A stretch of DNA of 64,000 nt from Arachis hypogaea (GCF_003086295.3 NC_092053.1:91484745-91548744), one strand, 5' to 3'; shown: positions 46,640 to 57,880, counted from the first letter of the stretch. Translations and numbers: made by a program. The notes: generated from the letters alone by a model not told the origin.

Positions 46640-48970
46640 TCACAGATGTGCAGAGCTTTGTTGAGACCTCCCAACACCAAACTTAGAGTTTGGATATGGG
46701 GGTTTGACACCAAACTTAGAGTTTGGTTGTGGCCTCCCAACACCAAACTTAGAGTTTGATTGTAGGGGCTTTGTTTGACTCTGCTTTGAGAGAAGCTTTT
46801 TATGCTTCCTCTCCATGGATGCAGAGAGGGATCTTTGAGTTGTAAACACAAGGTTGTCCTCATTTATTTGAAGGATCAATTCTCCTCTGTCCACATCAAT
46901 CACAGCTCTTGTTGTGGCTAGGAAGGGTCTTCTAAGGATGATGAATTCATCCTCATACTTCCCAGTATCTAGGACTATGAAATCAGCAGGGATGTAAAGG
47001 CCTTCAACCTTTACTAACACGTCCTCTACTTGTCCATAAGCCTTTTTTATTGAATTGTCTGCCATCTCTAGTGAGATTTTAGTGGCTTGCACCCCAAAGA
47101 TTCCCAATTTCTCTATTACAGAGAGGGGCATGAGGTTTATTCCTGAACCAAGGTCACACAGAGCCTTAAAGATCATGGTGCCTATGGTACAAGGTATTAA
47201 GAACTTTCCAGGATCCTGTTTCTTCTGAGGCAATGTCAGTTGATCCAGATCACTTAGTTCATTGGTGAACAAGGGAGGTTCATCTTCCCAGGTTTCAATA
47301 CCAAATAATTTGGCATTCAGCTTCATGATTGCACCAAGGAACTTGGCAGCTTGCTCTTCAGTAACATCCTCATTCTCTTCAGAAGAGGAATACTCATCAG
47401 AGCTCATGAATGGCATAAGGAGGTTTAATAGAATCTCTATGGTCTCTAGATGAGTCTCAGATTCCTTTGGTTCCTCAAAGGGAAGCTCCTTATTGATCAC
47501 TGGACGTCCCAGGAGGTCTTCCTCCTTGGGATTCACGTCCTCTCCTTCCTTCACAGGTTCGGCCATGGTAATTAATTCAATGGCCTTGCACTCTCCTTTT
47601 GGATTCTCTTCTGTATTGCTTGGGAGAGTACTAGGAGGGATTTCAGTGATCCTTTTACTCAGCTGGCCCACTTGTGCCTCCAAATTTCTAATGGATGACC
47701 TTGTTTCATTCATGAAACTTACAGTGGCCTTGGACAGATCAGAGACTAACTTTGCTAAATTAGAGGTATTTTGTTCAGAGTTCTCTGTCTGTTGCTGAGT
47801 GGATGATGGAAAAGGTTTACTATTGTTAAACCTATTTCTTCCACCATTATTAAAGCCTTGTTGAGGCTTTTGTTGATCCTTCCATGAGAGATTTGGGTGA
47901 TTTCTCCATGATGGATTATAGGTGTTTCCATAAGGTTCACCCATATAATTTATCTCTGCTATTGCAGGGTTCTTAGGATCATAAGCTTCTTCTTCAGAAG
48001 ATGCCTCTTGAATACTGTTGGATGCAGCTTGCATTCCATTCAGACTCTGAGAAATCATATTGACTTGCTGAGTCAATATTTTATTCTGAGCTAATATAGC
48101 ATTCAGAGTATCAATTTCAAGAACTCCCTTCTTCATAGGCGTCCCATTATTCACAGGATTCCTTTCAGAAGTGTACATGAACTGGTTATTAGTAACCATG
48201 TCAATGAGCTCTTGAGCTTCTGCAGGTATTTTCTTTAGGTGAATGGATCCACCTGCAGAAGTATCCAATGACATCTTAGCTAATTCAGACAGACCATCAT
48301 AGAATATGTCCAGGATGGTCCATTCTGAAAGCATGTCAGAAGGACACTTTTTGGTCAGTCCTTTGTATCTCTCCCAAGCTTCATAGAGGGATTCACCTTC
48401 TTTCTGTCTGAAGGTCTGAACATCCACTCTAAGCTTACTCAGCTTTTGAGGAGGAAAGAACTTGGCTAAGAAAGCCTTGACCAGCTTATCCCAAGAGTTC
48501 AGGCTATCCTTAGGTTGAGAATCCAACCACACTCTAGCTCTGTCTCTTACAGCAAAAGGGAAAAGCATGAGCCTGTAGACTTCAGGATCTACTCCATTAG
48601 TCTTAACAGTATCACATATCTGCAAGAATTCAGTTAAGAACTGAAAAGGATCTTCAGATGGAAGTCCATGAAACTTGCAGTTCTGCTATATCAGAGAAAC
48701 TAGCTGAGGTTTTAGCTCAAAATTGTTTGCTCCAATGGCAGGAATGGAGATGCTTCTTCCATGTAAATTGGAATTAGGTGCAGTAAAGTCACCAAGCATT
48801 CTCCTTGCATTATTATTATTTTCGGCTGCCATCTCCTCTTCCTGTTCGAAAATTTCTGAAAGATTCTCTCTGGATTTTTGTAATTTAGCTTCTCTTAGTT
48901 TCCTTTTCAGAGTCCTTTCAGGTTCTGGATCTGCTTCAACAAGAATATTCTTGTCCTTGCTCCTGCTCAT
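46640..48970 (-). pseudogene. gag-pro: gag-protease ORF of E, one TAG
   Basis: One frame of 776 codons from ATG 48970 (MSRSKDKNILVEADPEPERT) to 46640, with a single stop, TAG at 48686-48688, probably a former CAG. The gag domain is at residues about 95-260 (FHGLPSEDPFQFLTEFL, VWLDSQPKDSLNSW, YEAWERYKGLTKKCPSD). The aspartic protease is at about 600-700 (ALCDLGSGINLMPLSVIEKL, VLVKVEGLYIPADFIVLD, FIILRRPFLATTRAVIDV). The C-terminus has three 11-residue repeats around PNSKFGVG. Without the stop it would give Gag and protease for particles but no copying enzymes. A re-start at 48625 is possible. Confidence 0.87.
46672..46760 (-). repeat. 33-bp coding repeat resembling the PPT
   Basis: Three copies with accaaactta at 46676, 46709 and 46742, an exact 33-base spacing, encoding repeated SKFGV. 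On the sense strand each reads CTAAGTTTGGTGT, nearly the same as the PPT position (TTTAAGTTTGGTGTTG). Element F has one copy (near 8243). Confidence 0.85.
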
Positions 48971-50854
48971 ATGACAAAGAAGAGGGCACAGAAAAAATAA
49001 TAATAATGGGGATCCTTTATACCACAGTATAGAGGTCCTTGTGTGAGTAGAAGAAAAGAAGAAGAAAATCTGAACTCAGAGAGAAAGAGGGAGTTCGGAT
49101 TTTTGGTGAGTGATGTGAGGAAGAGATGTTAGTAGATGAATAAATAATTAGAAGGAGATGAGGGAGAAGAATTTTCGAAAGTTATTTTTGAAAAAGGGTT
49201 AGAGATTTTCGAAAATAGTTTTTGAAAAAGGTTAGTAATTTTTGAAATTTAAAAAAAAAATCAAAAATTAAAATAATTAGTTAATTAAAAAGAATTTTTG
49301 AAAAAGAGGGAAGATATTTTCGAAAGTTAGAGAGAGAGTTAGTTAGGTAGTTTTGAAAAAGATAAGAAACAAACAAAAAGTTAGTTAGTTAGTTGAAACA
49401 AATTTGAAAATCAATTTTGAAAAGATAAGAAGTTAGGAAGTTAGAAAAGATATTTTGAAATCAAATTTTTGAAAAAGATAAGATAAGAATATATTTTTGA
49501 AAAGATATGATTGAAATTAGTTTTGAAAAAGATTTGATTTTTAAAATCACAATTAATGACTTGATTCACAAGAAATCACAAGATGTGATTCTAGAACTCA
49601 AAGTTTGAATCTTTCTTAACAAGTAAGTAACAAACTTGAAATTTTTGAATCAAAACATTAATTGATGATGTTATTTTCGAAAATTATGATATAAAATTAA
49701 GAAAAATGAAAAAGATTTGATTTTTGAAAAAAGATTTTGAAAAAGATAAGATTTTTAAATAGAAAATTTGATTTGACTCATAAAAACAACCAGATTTAAA
49801 AAATTTTTGAAAAAGTCAATCCAAATTTTCGAATTTATGAGAAGAAAAAGGGAAAGATATTTTTTTGATTTTTAAATTTTTTTTTATGATGAGAGAGAAA
49901 AACATGAAAATGATGCAATGCATGAAATTTTTAGATCAAAACAATGAATGCATGCAAGAATGTTATGAATGTCAAGATGAACACCAAGAACACTTTGAAG
50001 ATCATGATGAACATCAAGAACATATTTTTGAAAAATTTTTAATGCAAAGAAAACATGCAAGACACCAAACTTAGAAATCTTTAATGCTTGGACACTAAGA
50101 ATTCAAGAATGCATATGAAAAACAAGAAAAGACACAAAACATGAAAACATCAAGATCAAACAAGAAGACTTACCAAGAACAACTTGAAGATCATGAAGAA
50201 CACTATGAATGTATGAATTTTTCGAAAAATGCAAGATGAATATGCAATTGACACCAGACTTAAAAATTGACTCGAGACTCAAACAAAAAACACAAAAAAT
50301 ATTTTTGATTTTTTATGATTTTCTAATTTTTTTTTTGGATTTTTCGAAAATTATTTGAAAAAGAAAAAGAAAAGGAAAAAAAAAAGGATTTCAAAATTTT
50401 TAATATGAATTCCAGGAATCTTGCCATGTTAGTCTAAAGCTTCAGTCTAGGAATTAGACATGGCTCACTAGCCAGCCAAGCTTTCGATGAAAGCTCCGGT
50501 CCAAGACACTAGACATGGCCAATGGCCAGCCAAGCTTCAGCAGATATGGATACTTTTCATGTATAGAGCAACTAAGTGTGTGAGAATCTCTTCATTTGTG
50601 ATGGTAAGTTGAAACCCCAATCCAAAAATTAGACATGGCTTACAGCTAGCCAGGATTCAACAAATCATCATGAAACACTAGAATTCATTCTTAAAAATTC
50701 TGAAGAAAAATATATTTTTGAAAACATTTTTTTTTCGAAAACAAGGGAGAAATTTTTTTGAAAGATTTTTGAAAAAATTTTTGAAAAGAAAACAAAAAGA
50801 AAATTACCTAATCTGAGCAACAGGATGAACCGTCAGTTGTCCAAACTCGAACAA
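48971..50854 (-). other. A/T-rich leader of E
   Basis: No gene is seen. It is rich in gaaaaagat/tttttcga runs and contains the triplicated tagacatggc repeat (50430-50670). A splice-donor-like sense sequence TTAGGTAATTT lies at about 50800-50810, 47 bases after the PBS. The leader is nearly 1.9 kb, unusually long. Confidence 0.6.
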
Positions 50855-50872
50855 TCCCCGGCAACGGCACCA
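50855..50872 (-). other. Primer-binding site of E (tRNA-Asp)
   Basis: Minus strand TGGTGCCGTTGCCGGGGA, one transition away from perfect complementarity to the tRNA-Asp 3' end. Confidence 0.9.
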
Positions 50873-50878
50873 AAAACT

Positions 50879-52520
50879 TGGTGCACAAAATTGTGATCTC
50901 TGGTAATGGCTCCAAAAACTTGGTGCTCTAATCTCAATTCATAATTTGTCACAACTTCGATACAACTAACCAGCAAGTGCACTGGGTCGTCCAAGTAATA
51001 AACCTTACGTGAGTAAGGGTCGATCCCACGGAGATTGTTGGTATGAAGCAAGCTATGGTCACCTTGTAAATCTCATTCAGGCGGATAATAAAATAGTTAT
51101 GGAGTTTTCGAATTTAAATAATAAAAGAGGGATAGAAATACTTATGTAATTCATTGGTGAGGATTTCAGATAAGCGCATAGAGATGCTTTCGTTCCTCTG
51201 AATCTCTGCTTTCTCGCTATCTTCATCCAATCAATCTTACTCCTTTCCATGGCTGGCTTTATGCCAGGGCATCACCGTTGTCAATGGTTACATCCCCTCC
51301 TCTTGTGAAAATGGTCCAAATGCTCTGTCACAGCACGGATAATCATCTGAGGTTCCCGATCATGCTTGAATAGGATTCACCCTCCTTTTGCGTCTGTCAC
51401 TACGCCCAACAATCGCGAGTTTGAAGCTCGTCACAGTCATTCAATCCTAGAATCCTACTCGGAATACCACAGAAAAGGTTTAGACTTTCTGGATTCTCAT
51501 GAATGCCGCCATCAATCTAGCTTACACCACGAAGATTCTGATTAAGAGATCCAAGAGATAGTCATTCAATCGAAGGTAGAACGGAAGTGGTTGTCAGGCA
51601 CGCGTTCATAGGGAATGATGATGATTGTCACGTTCATCACATTCAGGTTGAAGTGCGAATGAATATCTTAGAAGCGGAATAAGTTGAATTGAATAGAAAA
51701 ACAGTAGTACTTTGCATTAATCTTTGAGAAACAGCAGAGCTCCACACCTTAATCTATGGAGTGTAGAAACTCTACCGTATGAAAATACACAAGTGAATAG
51801 AGGGTAGGCATGGCCGAGTGGCCAGCCCCCAAACGTGATCAATAGATCAAAAGATAATCCAAAGATGGTTCCAAAGATGATCACAAGATGTCTAATACAA
51901 TAGTAAAAAGTCCTATTTATAATAAACTAGCTACTAGGGTTTACAGAAGTAAGTAATTGATGCATAAATCCACTTCCGGGGCCCACTTGGTGTGTGCTTG
52001 GGCTGAGCTTGAATGTTACACGTGCAGAGGCTCTTTCTGGAGTTGAACGCCAGGTTGTAACGTATTTCTGGCATTCAACTCTGGTTTGTGACTTGTTTCT
52101 GGCGTTTAACTCCAGACAGCAGCGTAGAACTGGCGTTCAACGCCCTTTTACGTCGTCAATCCTTATTCAACGTATGGACTATTATACATTTCTAGAAAGC
52201 CCTGGATGTCTACTTTCCAACACAATTGGAAGCGCGCCATTTTGAGTTCTGTAGCTCCAGAAAATTCATTTTGAGTGCAGGGAGGTCAGAATCCAACAGC
52301 ATCAGCAGTCCTTCTTCAACCTCTGAATCTGATTTTTGCTCAAGTCCCTCAATTTCAGCCAGAAAATATCTAAAATCACAGAAAAACACACAAACTCATA
52401 GTGAAGTCCAGAAATGTGAATTTAACATAAAACTAATGAAAACATCCCTAAAAGTAGCTAGATTCTACTAAAAACATACTAAAAATAATGCCAAAAAGCG
52501 TATAAATTATCCGCTCATCA
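50879..52520 (-). repeat. 5' LTR of E
   Basis: 1642 bp, nearly identical by eye to the 3' copy. Minus-strand TGATGAGCGG start at 52520; TATA box at 51914-51921. The inner decayed PBS (50900-50930) is shared with the 3' LTR, so it has been through at least one replication cycle. Confidence 0.93.
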
Positions 52521-52525
52521 GTGGA

Positions 52526-52941
52526 GAACTAGGACTTATGGACTTGGATTGACATATCTCATTTGACTTTCCTTTACTAGTTAGAGGATGACTTAATATG
52601 GTTGATCCTTGCCAATTCTTATGTTGTGGTTAGTGATTAGGATAGAGATCCTTGACCACCAACCCTTGCCAAGGCCTTTTGTTATTTGAATTTCCTTGCC
52701 AATTACTTTTCATGTTTCTCATAAAAAAAACCCCAAAATATAACTCATAACCAATAACAAGAAAACTTTATTTCAATTCCTAGGGAGAACGACCCGAGGT
52801 TTAATACTTCGATTTATAAATATAGGGGTTTGTACTAGTGACAAACAAATTATTGTATGAAAGGACTATTGTTGGTTTAGAAACTATATTGTAACGAGAT
52901 TTTCTTTGTGAATTTCTAAACCGTCAAAAGTCTTCTCATCA
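52526..52941 (+). repeat. LTR1 of D, right part
   Basis: Continues LTR1 after E and its GTGGA duplication. It ends tcttctcatca. It matches 59039-59453 of LTR2. Confidence 0.9.
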
Positions 52942-52945
52942 AAAA

Positions 52946-52963
52946 TGGCGTTGTTGCCGGGGA
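52946..52963 (+). other. Primer-binding site of D, first copy
   Basis: TGGCGTTGTTGCCGGGGA, four bases from the LTR end. It is complementary to the tRNA-Asp 3' end with one mismatch. Confidence 0.85.
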
Positions 52964-53103
52964 ATTGCAATGGTGTTGTGTTATTGGTTATTGTATATAT
53001 GTGAATATTGTAAATAGATTTGTCTTTTGCTTCTTTGTTAGTTCTTTTAGGATTTAATTTTCTTACTTCTAATTTGATTTTGTTTTCGTTTTCTCTTGCT
53101 ATC

Positions 53104-54768
53104 ATGAATTTTCACTTTGGCTATGAGTTTGGTTACAACTATGTTGTAGGAAATGAGAGCTTCAATGAAGATGTGTATCAAGGATGGAATAATCAAAGGT
53201 GGGAGGAGCCATATGCATATGATCAATCTTCATGGCAACAACCTCCACCAATGCACTATGAACAAGAGCCATCCTATGATGCATACCAATCAAATGGCTA
53301 TGGTGAATCTCCTTGTGACTTTCAAGAATCACCACCATATGCCTATGAGCCATATCCTCAACATAACCCTCAACCACACTCACAAGCCTCTTTTCACCAA
53401 CCATCTTCATATGACCCTAATCCATATCCATCCTACCAACCACCGTTTGAACCATATGAGCCATACATGGAACCACCATTCCAATATCAATTCTCCCAAG
53501 AACCACCTCAATACACATCACCTCCATACCCTTACCAAGAAGAACCACCTTCCTATTATGAACTCTTTCTCCAAGATAATGAACCCTCCTATCCACCCCA
53601 ATCCTCAATGGATGAAACCCTTAGCCTCATACTTCAAGGTTAAGGAGAAATGCAAAGGGAGACACTAGAATTTGTGGCTACCTTGACCGAGGTAGTATGC
53701 CGGTTAGCCTCCTAATATTTGAGCACTCAAAGTACTCCCATGGTCACATGTGGAGAATTAATTGAAAAGCATAAGGAGAGATTGGAAACTCCAGTGGAAA
53801 ATGAGGAGTGTTATTTTGTATTAGAGCAATTGGAGAATCTTATGATCATTGAAAAAGAGGAAGAAGTGGTTGAAGACTTAGGATATGCGGAACCTCCTTG
53901 GGAACCTAGAGTTGAAGAGAACCTCTCCAAGAAGAGTGAATTTGATGTTGAGGAGGAAAGTGCACAACCTCCAAAACAATTATTGAATAAAGACTTGGAA
54001 GGAATGGAGCAAGAATTGAGTTCCCTTGGTGATAAAGATCATGCATCCAATCCTCTTGGTGGTGAATCCTTTGAACTTGAAGAACCTTCTCCCAACGAGA
54101 TAGAAAGCAATGTGGAAGTAGATTTCTCTCAACCTCCCATTTATGATTTGAGTGATGGAGAAGAGTTAGATGAAATTGATGAACAAAGGATTGAAGTTGA
54201 AGAAGTTTGTGAAGAGGTGGAGATAACCATGGAAGAATATAAGGGAGTAGAGCTTGCAAGGACATTAGAGATACCTCTTCCCAAGCCATCACCATCCATT
54301 CTTTCATTTAAGCGGGTAAATTCTTTATACTTAAGCTTTATAATTCCCCTTGAATATGGTTTGCTTAAGACGGATGGTCAACTTAGAAATATTTATGGCT
54401 TTAACAGCAAAAGGGAGATGGTTAGTGGTTGGCAATGTAAATCAAAGTTCATGATGGTTGCATGCCCAAAGCTTAATAGCAAGGGTTGGTGTAGAACTAG
54501 ATTGGTTGGGTCTAAGATGATGTTTGGTCACTTGAATGAGAATTCTAAAACTATGGCACCCACATGGATCAATGATAGTCAACTTCAAGATGGGTGTGAA
54601 AATAGAGTGTGGGATCCCGGATCGCACAAGGAGAATCAATTTTGGGAGCCCCAAGCTTGTGAAGAACTCCATCAAGACTTGGTGTAACTCATGAGAAATC
54701 TTGAAGCACAATGGAGAACCAAGCATTGGTGGGAGTTCCAAGAAGAGTTTAAGCACAAGCCACCTTGA
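53104..54768 (+). pseudogene. Unknown Tyr/Pro-rich ORF of D, first copy
   Basis: ATG 53104 (MNFHFGYEFGYNYVVGNESF), chosen because the second copy at 59623 has the same start. One frame of 554 codons can be followed to TGA 54766, with in-frame TAA at 53641, 53713 and 54685; the second is CAA in the other copy. Residues 20-180 are very rich in Tyr, Pro, Gln and Glu with PPY-like steps (EPYEPYMEPPFQYQF, SPPYPYQEEPPSYYE). Residues 230-400 are acidic (EKEEEVVEDLGYAEPPWEPR). The C-terminal part is compact and Trp-containing (GWQCKSKFMMVACPKLNSKG). I recognise no domain. It sits exactly where gag-pol should be, between PBS and post-pol stem-loop. Confidence 0.72.
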
Positions 54769-54816
54769 GAGAAGCTCCCCATAAGTCCAACTTAAGGACA
54801 ATAAACAAAAGTGCTA

Positions 54817-54834
54817 GGTGGGAGACACCCCACC
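54817..54834 (+). other. Post-pol-type stem-loop of D
   Basis: GGTGGG-AGACAC-CCCACC, 6-bp stem. The flanks aaggacaataaacaaaagtg and ccatgg match those of C. D has no pol, but the structure is kept after its ORF. Confidence 0.8.
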
Positions 54835-56271
54835 ATGGTAAATTCTTTTCATTTTTTTCTCTTTTGTACATACTAATAGAATTAGCTTAATTTCATGTTT
54901 TGTTGAGTTTGTTGAGTCTAATTGGTAGTTTAGTATCTTAAATAAGATTTTATGGTGTTTTGGTAGCTATTTGGAGGTTTGGAATGCTTGGATTGGTGCA
55001 AAAACATAGAAAAAATTTAAAAAAAAAAAAACAGAGCACCATCCACAATTACGCGCATTGCGCGCATACGCGTACATCAAGCATTTTTGCCTACCCACGC
55101 GGACGCGCCATGTACGCGTACACGTGAATTGAGAAATTCCACCCCGAAGCCAAAAACCCGAGAGTTGTGCGAACGTTGCGCGCGCATTGTGCCTTTGGCA
55201 CAAATCAACTCACGCGTACGCGCACATTACGCGTACGCATCACTCTCAAAATAAGCCATCCACGCGCACACGCCATGTACGCGTACGCGTCGCGTCCATT
55301 GCACCACCATCCACGCGCGCGCCCCATGCACGTGTACGCGCGGATGTCCTTCCTTCAACACATATCTTTTCTTTTTTCCTCCTTCCATTTATTTCCTTCT
55401 CCTTTCTTCTTCTCTTCTTCTACCCTTCATCCAACACTCCCAAACACCATTGATAACCATTTATTTTAGTTAACTAATTAGTTAGTTAGTTAGTTGATTA
55501 GTTAGTTTAGGTTAGTTTTCATTTCATTTTCTCTTTTTTATTGTAAGTGTTGGATTTTTATTCTTGTTTACCATTAATTGCTGCTGAGTATTAAAAAGGG
55601 AAGTTATCTTAACATCATTAAGTTTATATTCTTTGTTAGATTCTATTGTTGAGGTTATATTTTGCTACTTGGTTTTGAGATTTTCATGCTTACCTTTTAA
55701 GAATACCAAGTGATGAGAATTGCCTTTGAGCTTGTAACTCTTCTTGAATTGCATAATTTGGCCACCATGTGATTTGAACTCTATTCTTTGATTAGGCAAT
55801 CTCTTGACGTTGGATGGTGTGCATTTACCTTAATGCATTATATTTCACGATCATATGCATCCATATGCTTTTAGCTTGAATGCTCTCATGCTTCTTTAAT
55901 GCTTGTTTCACCTTACAAGCTTACTTAAAGCATTTCAAGCATACTAGAATGAGTAAAGTGCATGCTTCTTTAGTGACATAGCTTTTATGCTAATGTGTGT
56001 TCTAAACCGCGCAATTTAGAATTCACATACCTAATATTTCTTAATGTCACACTAATTCACTCACTCATTCCTAGTGATTTACCTCATTCCAACAATTATG
56101 CTTCCTTGCTTTTGTATTCACTCATCTTATGGTGTTATATTTTTATTTTTCATGAATGATGCACCACAAGCAAAAACGGAAGCGAGATGAAACAACACAC
56201 AGCAACTGGTTGATCTACTAGCTGAAGGTGGCAACCTGGAGAGTCGCCGTACCCCCTTGCTCATCTTTGAG
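54835..56271 (+). other. 3' region of D, part 1, with ACGCG minisatellite
   Basis: The minisatellite is at 55050-55345 (cacgcgtacgcgc-type). It is followed by a T/C-rich tract, A/T-rich DNA and a remnant of the end of an env-like ORF (about 56150-56270, comparable with C around 26930-27070). No intact gene is seen. Confidence 0.6.
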
Positions 56272-56309
56272 TGCACCGAAGATGGTGCAAACTTTAAGTA
56301 TGGGGAGGT
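56272..56309 (+). promoter_or_regulatory. Stem-loop plus PPT-like motif, inner copy (D)
   Basis: TGCACCG-AAGA-TGGTGCA (7-bp stem with one G-U, 56272-56289), then aactttaag and TATGGGGAGGT. It corresponds to the inner copy of C (26890-26927). Confidence 0.78.
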
Positions 56310-56473
56310 CGTCCGACCGATCGACGATTTTGGGTGACAAATTTCTAATTCCAACAATTTTGCATTTCATTTTAGGTTTTTAGGATTTTTGTCGTCCGAC
56401 CGATCGGCGATTTTAGGTGACAAATTTCTAATTCCAATACTTTTGCATTTCATTTTAGGTTTTTAGGATTTTT
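56308..56473 (+). repeat. 83-bp tandem duplication in D
   Basis: Two adjacent copies (56308-56390 and 56391-56473) starting gtcgtccgaccgatcg and ending ttttaggattttt, with a few differences. It begins at the end of the inner PPT-like motif. Confidence 0.88.
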
Positions 56474-57880
56474 TTTGTTGCATTTTCTTAATTTTGCATA
56501 TATATACATAATAAGCTTAGTCAAAATAGTGAAATTTTTCAAGATTTCTATCTATAGGGCACCTCAATTGATTTGAGTGGAAACTTTTCATAGAACTTGC
56601 TTGAATTACATATATTGTGGAACATGGTTTTTTGAGCTAAGAACACAAGCAAGTGAGATTTGAGCCTAATGGTGTGGTTACATCTTATAACCACTTATTT
56701 TCCTTCTTGTGTGCAATTATTCTCTTTCTATGATTTTGATCTTTGATTTGTTTGATTCTTTATGTCCATTATTTTGTGTATTCATGCATTTATAAGATTG
56801 AGGCCATCATTTTATTTAGCTCACTCACCCAAATAGCCTTACCTTTTATCTTCCATTGTTAGCCAAATTTGAGCCTACGATTAACCCATTTGTTCTTAAT
56901 TTAGCACATTACAAGCCTTAAAGTGAAAAACAATAAATATCCTTTATTTGGATCTTTGATTAGCTTAGGCTAGTGAGTGTGTAACATTCAAGTGTGGGAA
57001 ATTTTGGGACAATGGGAGAATAAAAAGGATAGTTTTGTAATTTTTGTTGTAAATATTGGGAATTGGGTACATGCTCATGTATTGATTAAAAGTATAGACC
57101 TTATGCATTGATGTTCTTGTATATAGTTGGAAAGAAAGAAAAATGAGAAAAAAAGAAAAAAAAGAAACAAAAAGAAGAGTAAAGAAAAGAAAAGAGAAAA
57201 ATAGAAAAAGAAAGAAAAAGAAAAAAAAAGAAAAAGAAATAAAAATAGGACAAAATGCCTCAAAGTAAAGCTCTATAAGGGTCAATGCATAAGTGTTGTG
57301 AAATGAAAAGGAAATGCATGAGTATGTGAAAAAGTGAGAAAAATGGGTAGTTAGGTTAGCTTTGAAATTGTATAGGATGTCATAGGTTAGGTGAAAAGTT
57401 TAAGCTTATCAAAGATTCAAATTTCAAGCTCACTTGACCAAATATGCATCCTTACCTTGGCCCTAGCCCCATTAAAACCTATGAAAAGACCTCATGATAC
57501 TTGTATGCATGCATTGAATAAATGTTGATTGTTAGAAGAAAAATAAATCTTAAATAGCAGGAAATAGAGGAGAATTGAGAGAATCAACCCTAAACACTTG
57601 AGCGAATAGAGTGCAAACACATCCGGTGAGGGTTTGATGCTCAATTACATGTTTTCACCTATAACTATCACTTTTCTTGCAAGTTCGTAAAAATATTTAA
57701 TAACTCAATTCAATTGTGGATTAGACTTGCTAATCCTTAGCCCTTGTGCATATATGCTTCTTGGGAATTGATTTATTTTGACCAAGCAATTGCATTCATG
57801 TAGATAGTTGCATATAGGTAGGGTGCATTTAGTTAGATTTCATTGAATAAATGTTGATATCCTTTGCTTTCTCTTGGTTT
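56474..57880 (+). other. A/T-rich 3' noncoding region of D
   Basis: No gene is seen. It contains a (gaaaa)n-like purine tract at 57130-57245 and scattered text shared with C 25475-26889 in the opposite strand. ORFs on the minus strand here are translations of the purine tract. Confidence 0.55.

Larger units (their letters stand above)
41728..52520 (-). mobile_element. Element E: non-autonomous FIDEL-like element, complete
   Basis: 10.79 kb, minus strand, two nearly identical LTRs, GTGGA duplications, PBS and PPT all present. Internal order: A/T-rich leader (50854-48971), gag-protease (48970-46640), post-pol stem-loop, ggcgttgaacgcc minisatellite, stem-loop/PPT-like motif, 382-codon ORF (45676-44528), pyrimidine-rich 3' region, stem-loop/PPT. 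There is no RT, RNase H or integrase anywhere. It would need pol proteins from a related element such as FIDEL; I recall a non-autonomous peanut relative called Feral, which E may be. Confidence 0.92.

Noticed and set aside
48686..48688. TAG in E gag as programmed readthrough
   Set aside because: It lies within the gag domain, not at the gag-protease border, and other families have Gln or a mutated stop at such places. A simple mutation is more likely.
53153..53668. His/Met-rich ORFs overlapping the D ORF on both strands
   Set aside because: Frame shadows of the Tyr/Pro-rich reading frame. The same shadows appear at the second copy.
53020..54687. A host protein-coding gene for a Tyr/Pro-rich protein
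   Set aside because: It lies between a PBS and element 3' signals, is repeated at 59623 together with its untranslated start, and carries stops.
56965..57285. Phe-rich minus-strand ORFs
   Set aside because: Opposite strand of a (gaaaa)n-like tract in D.
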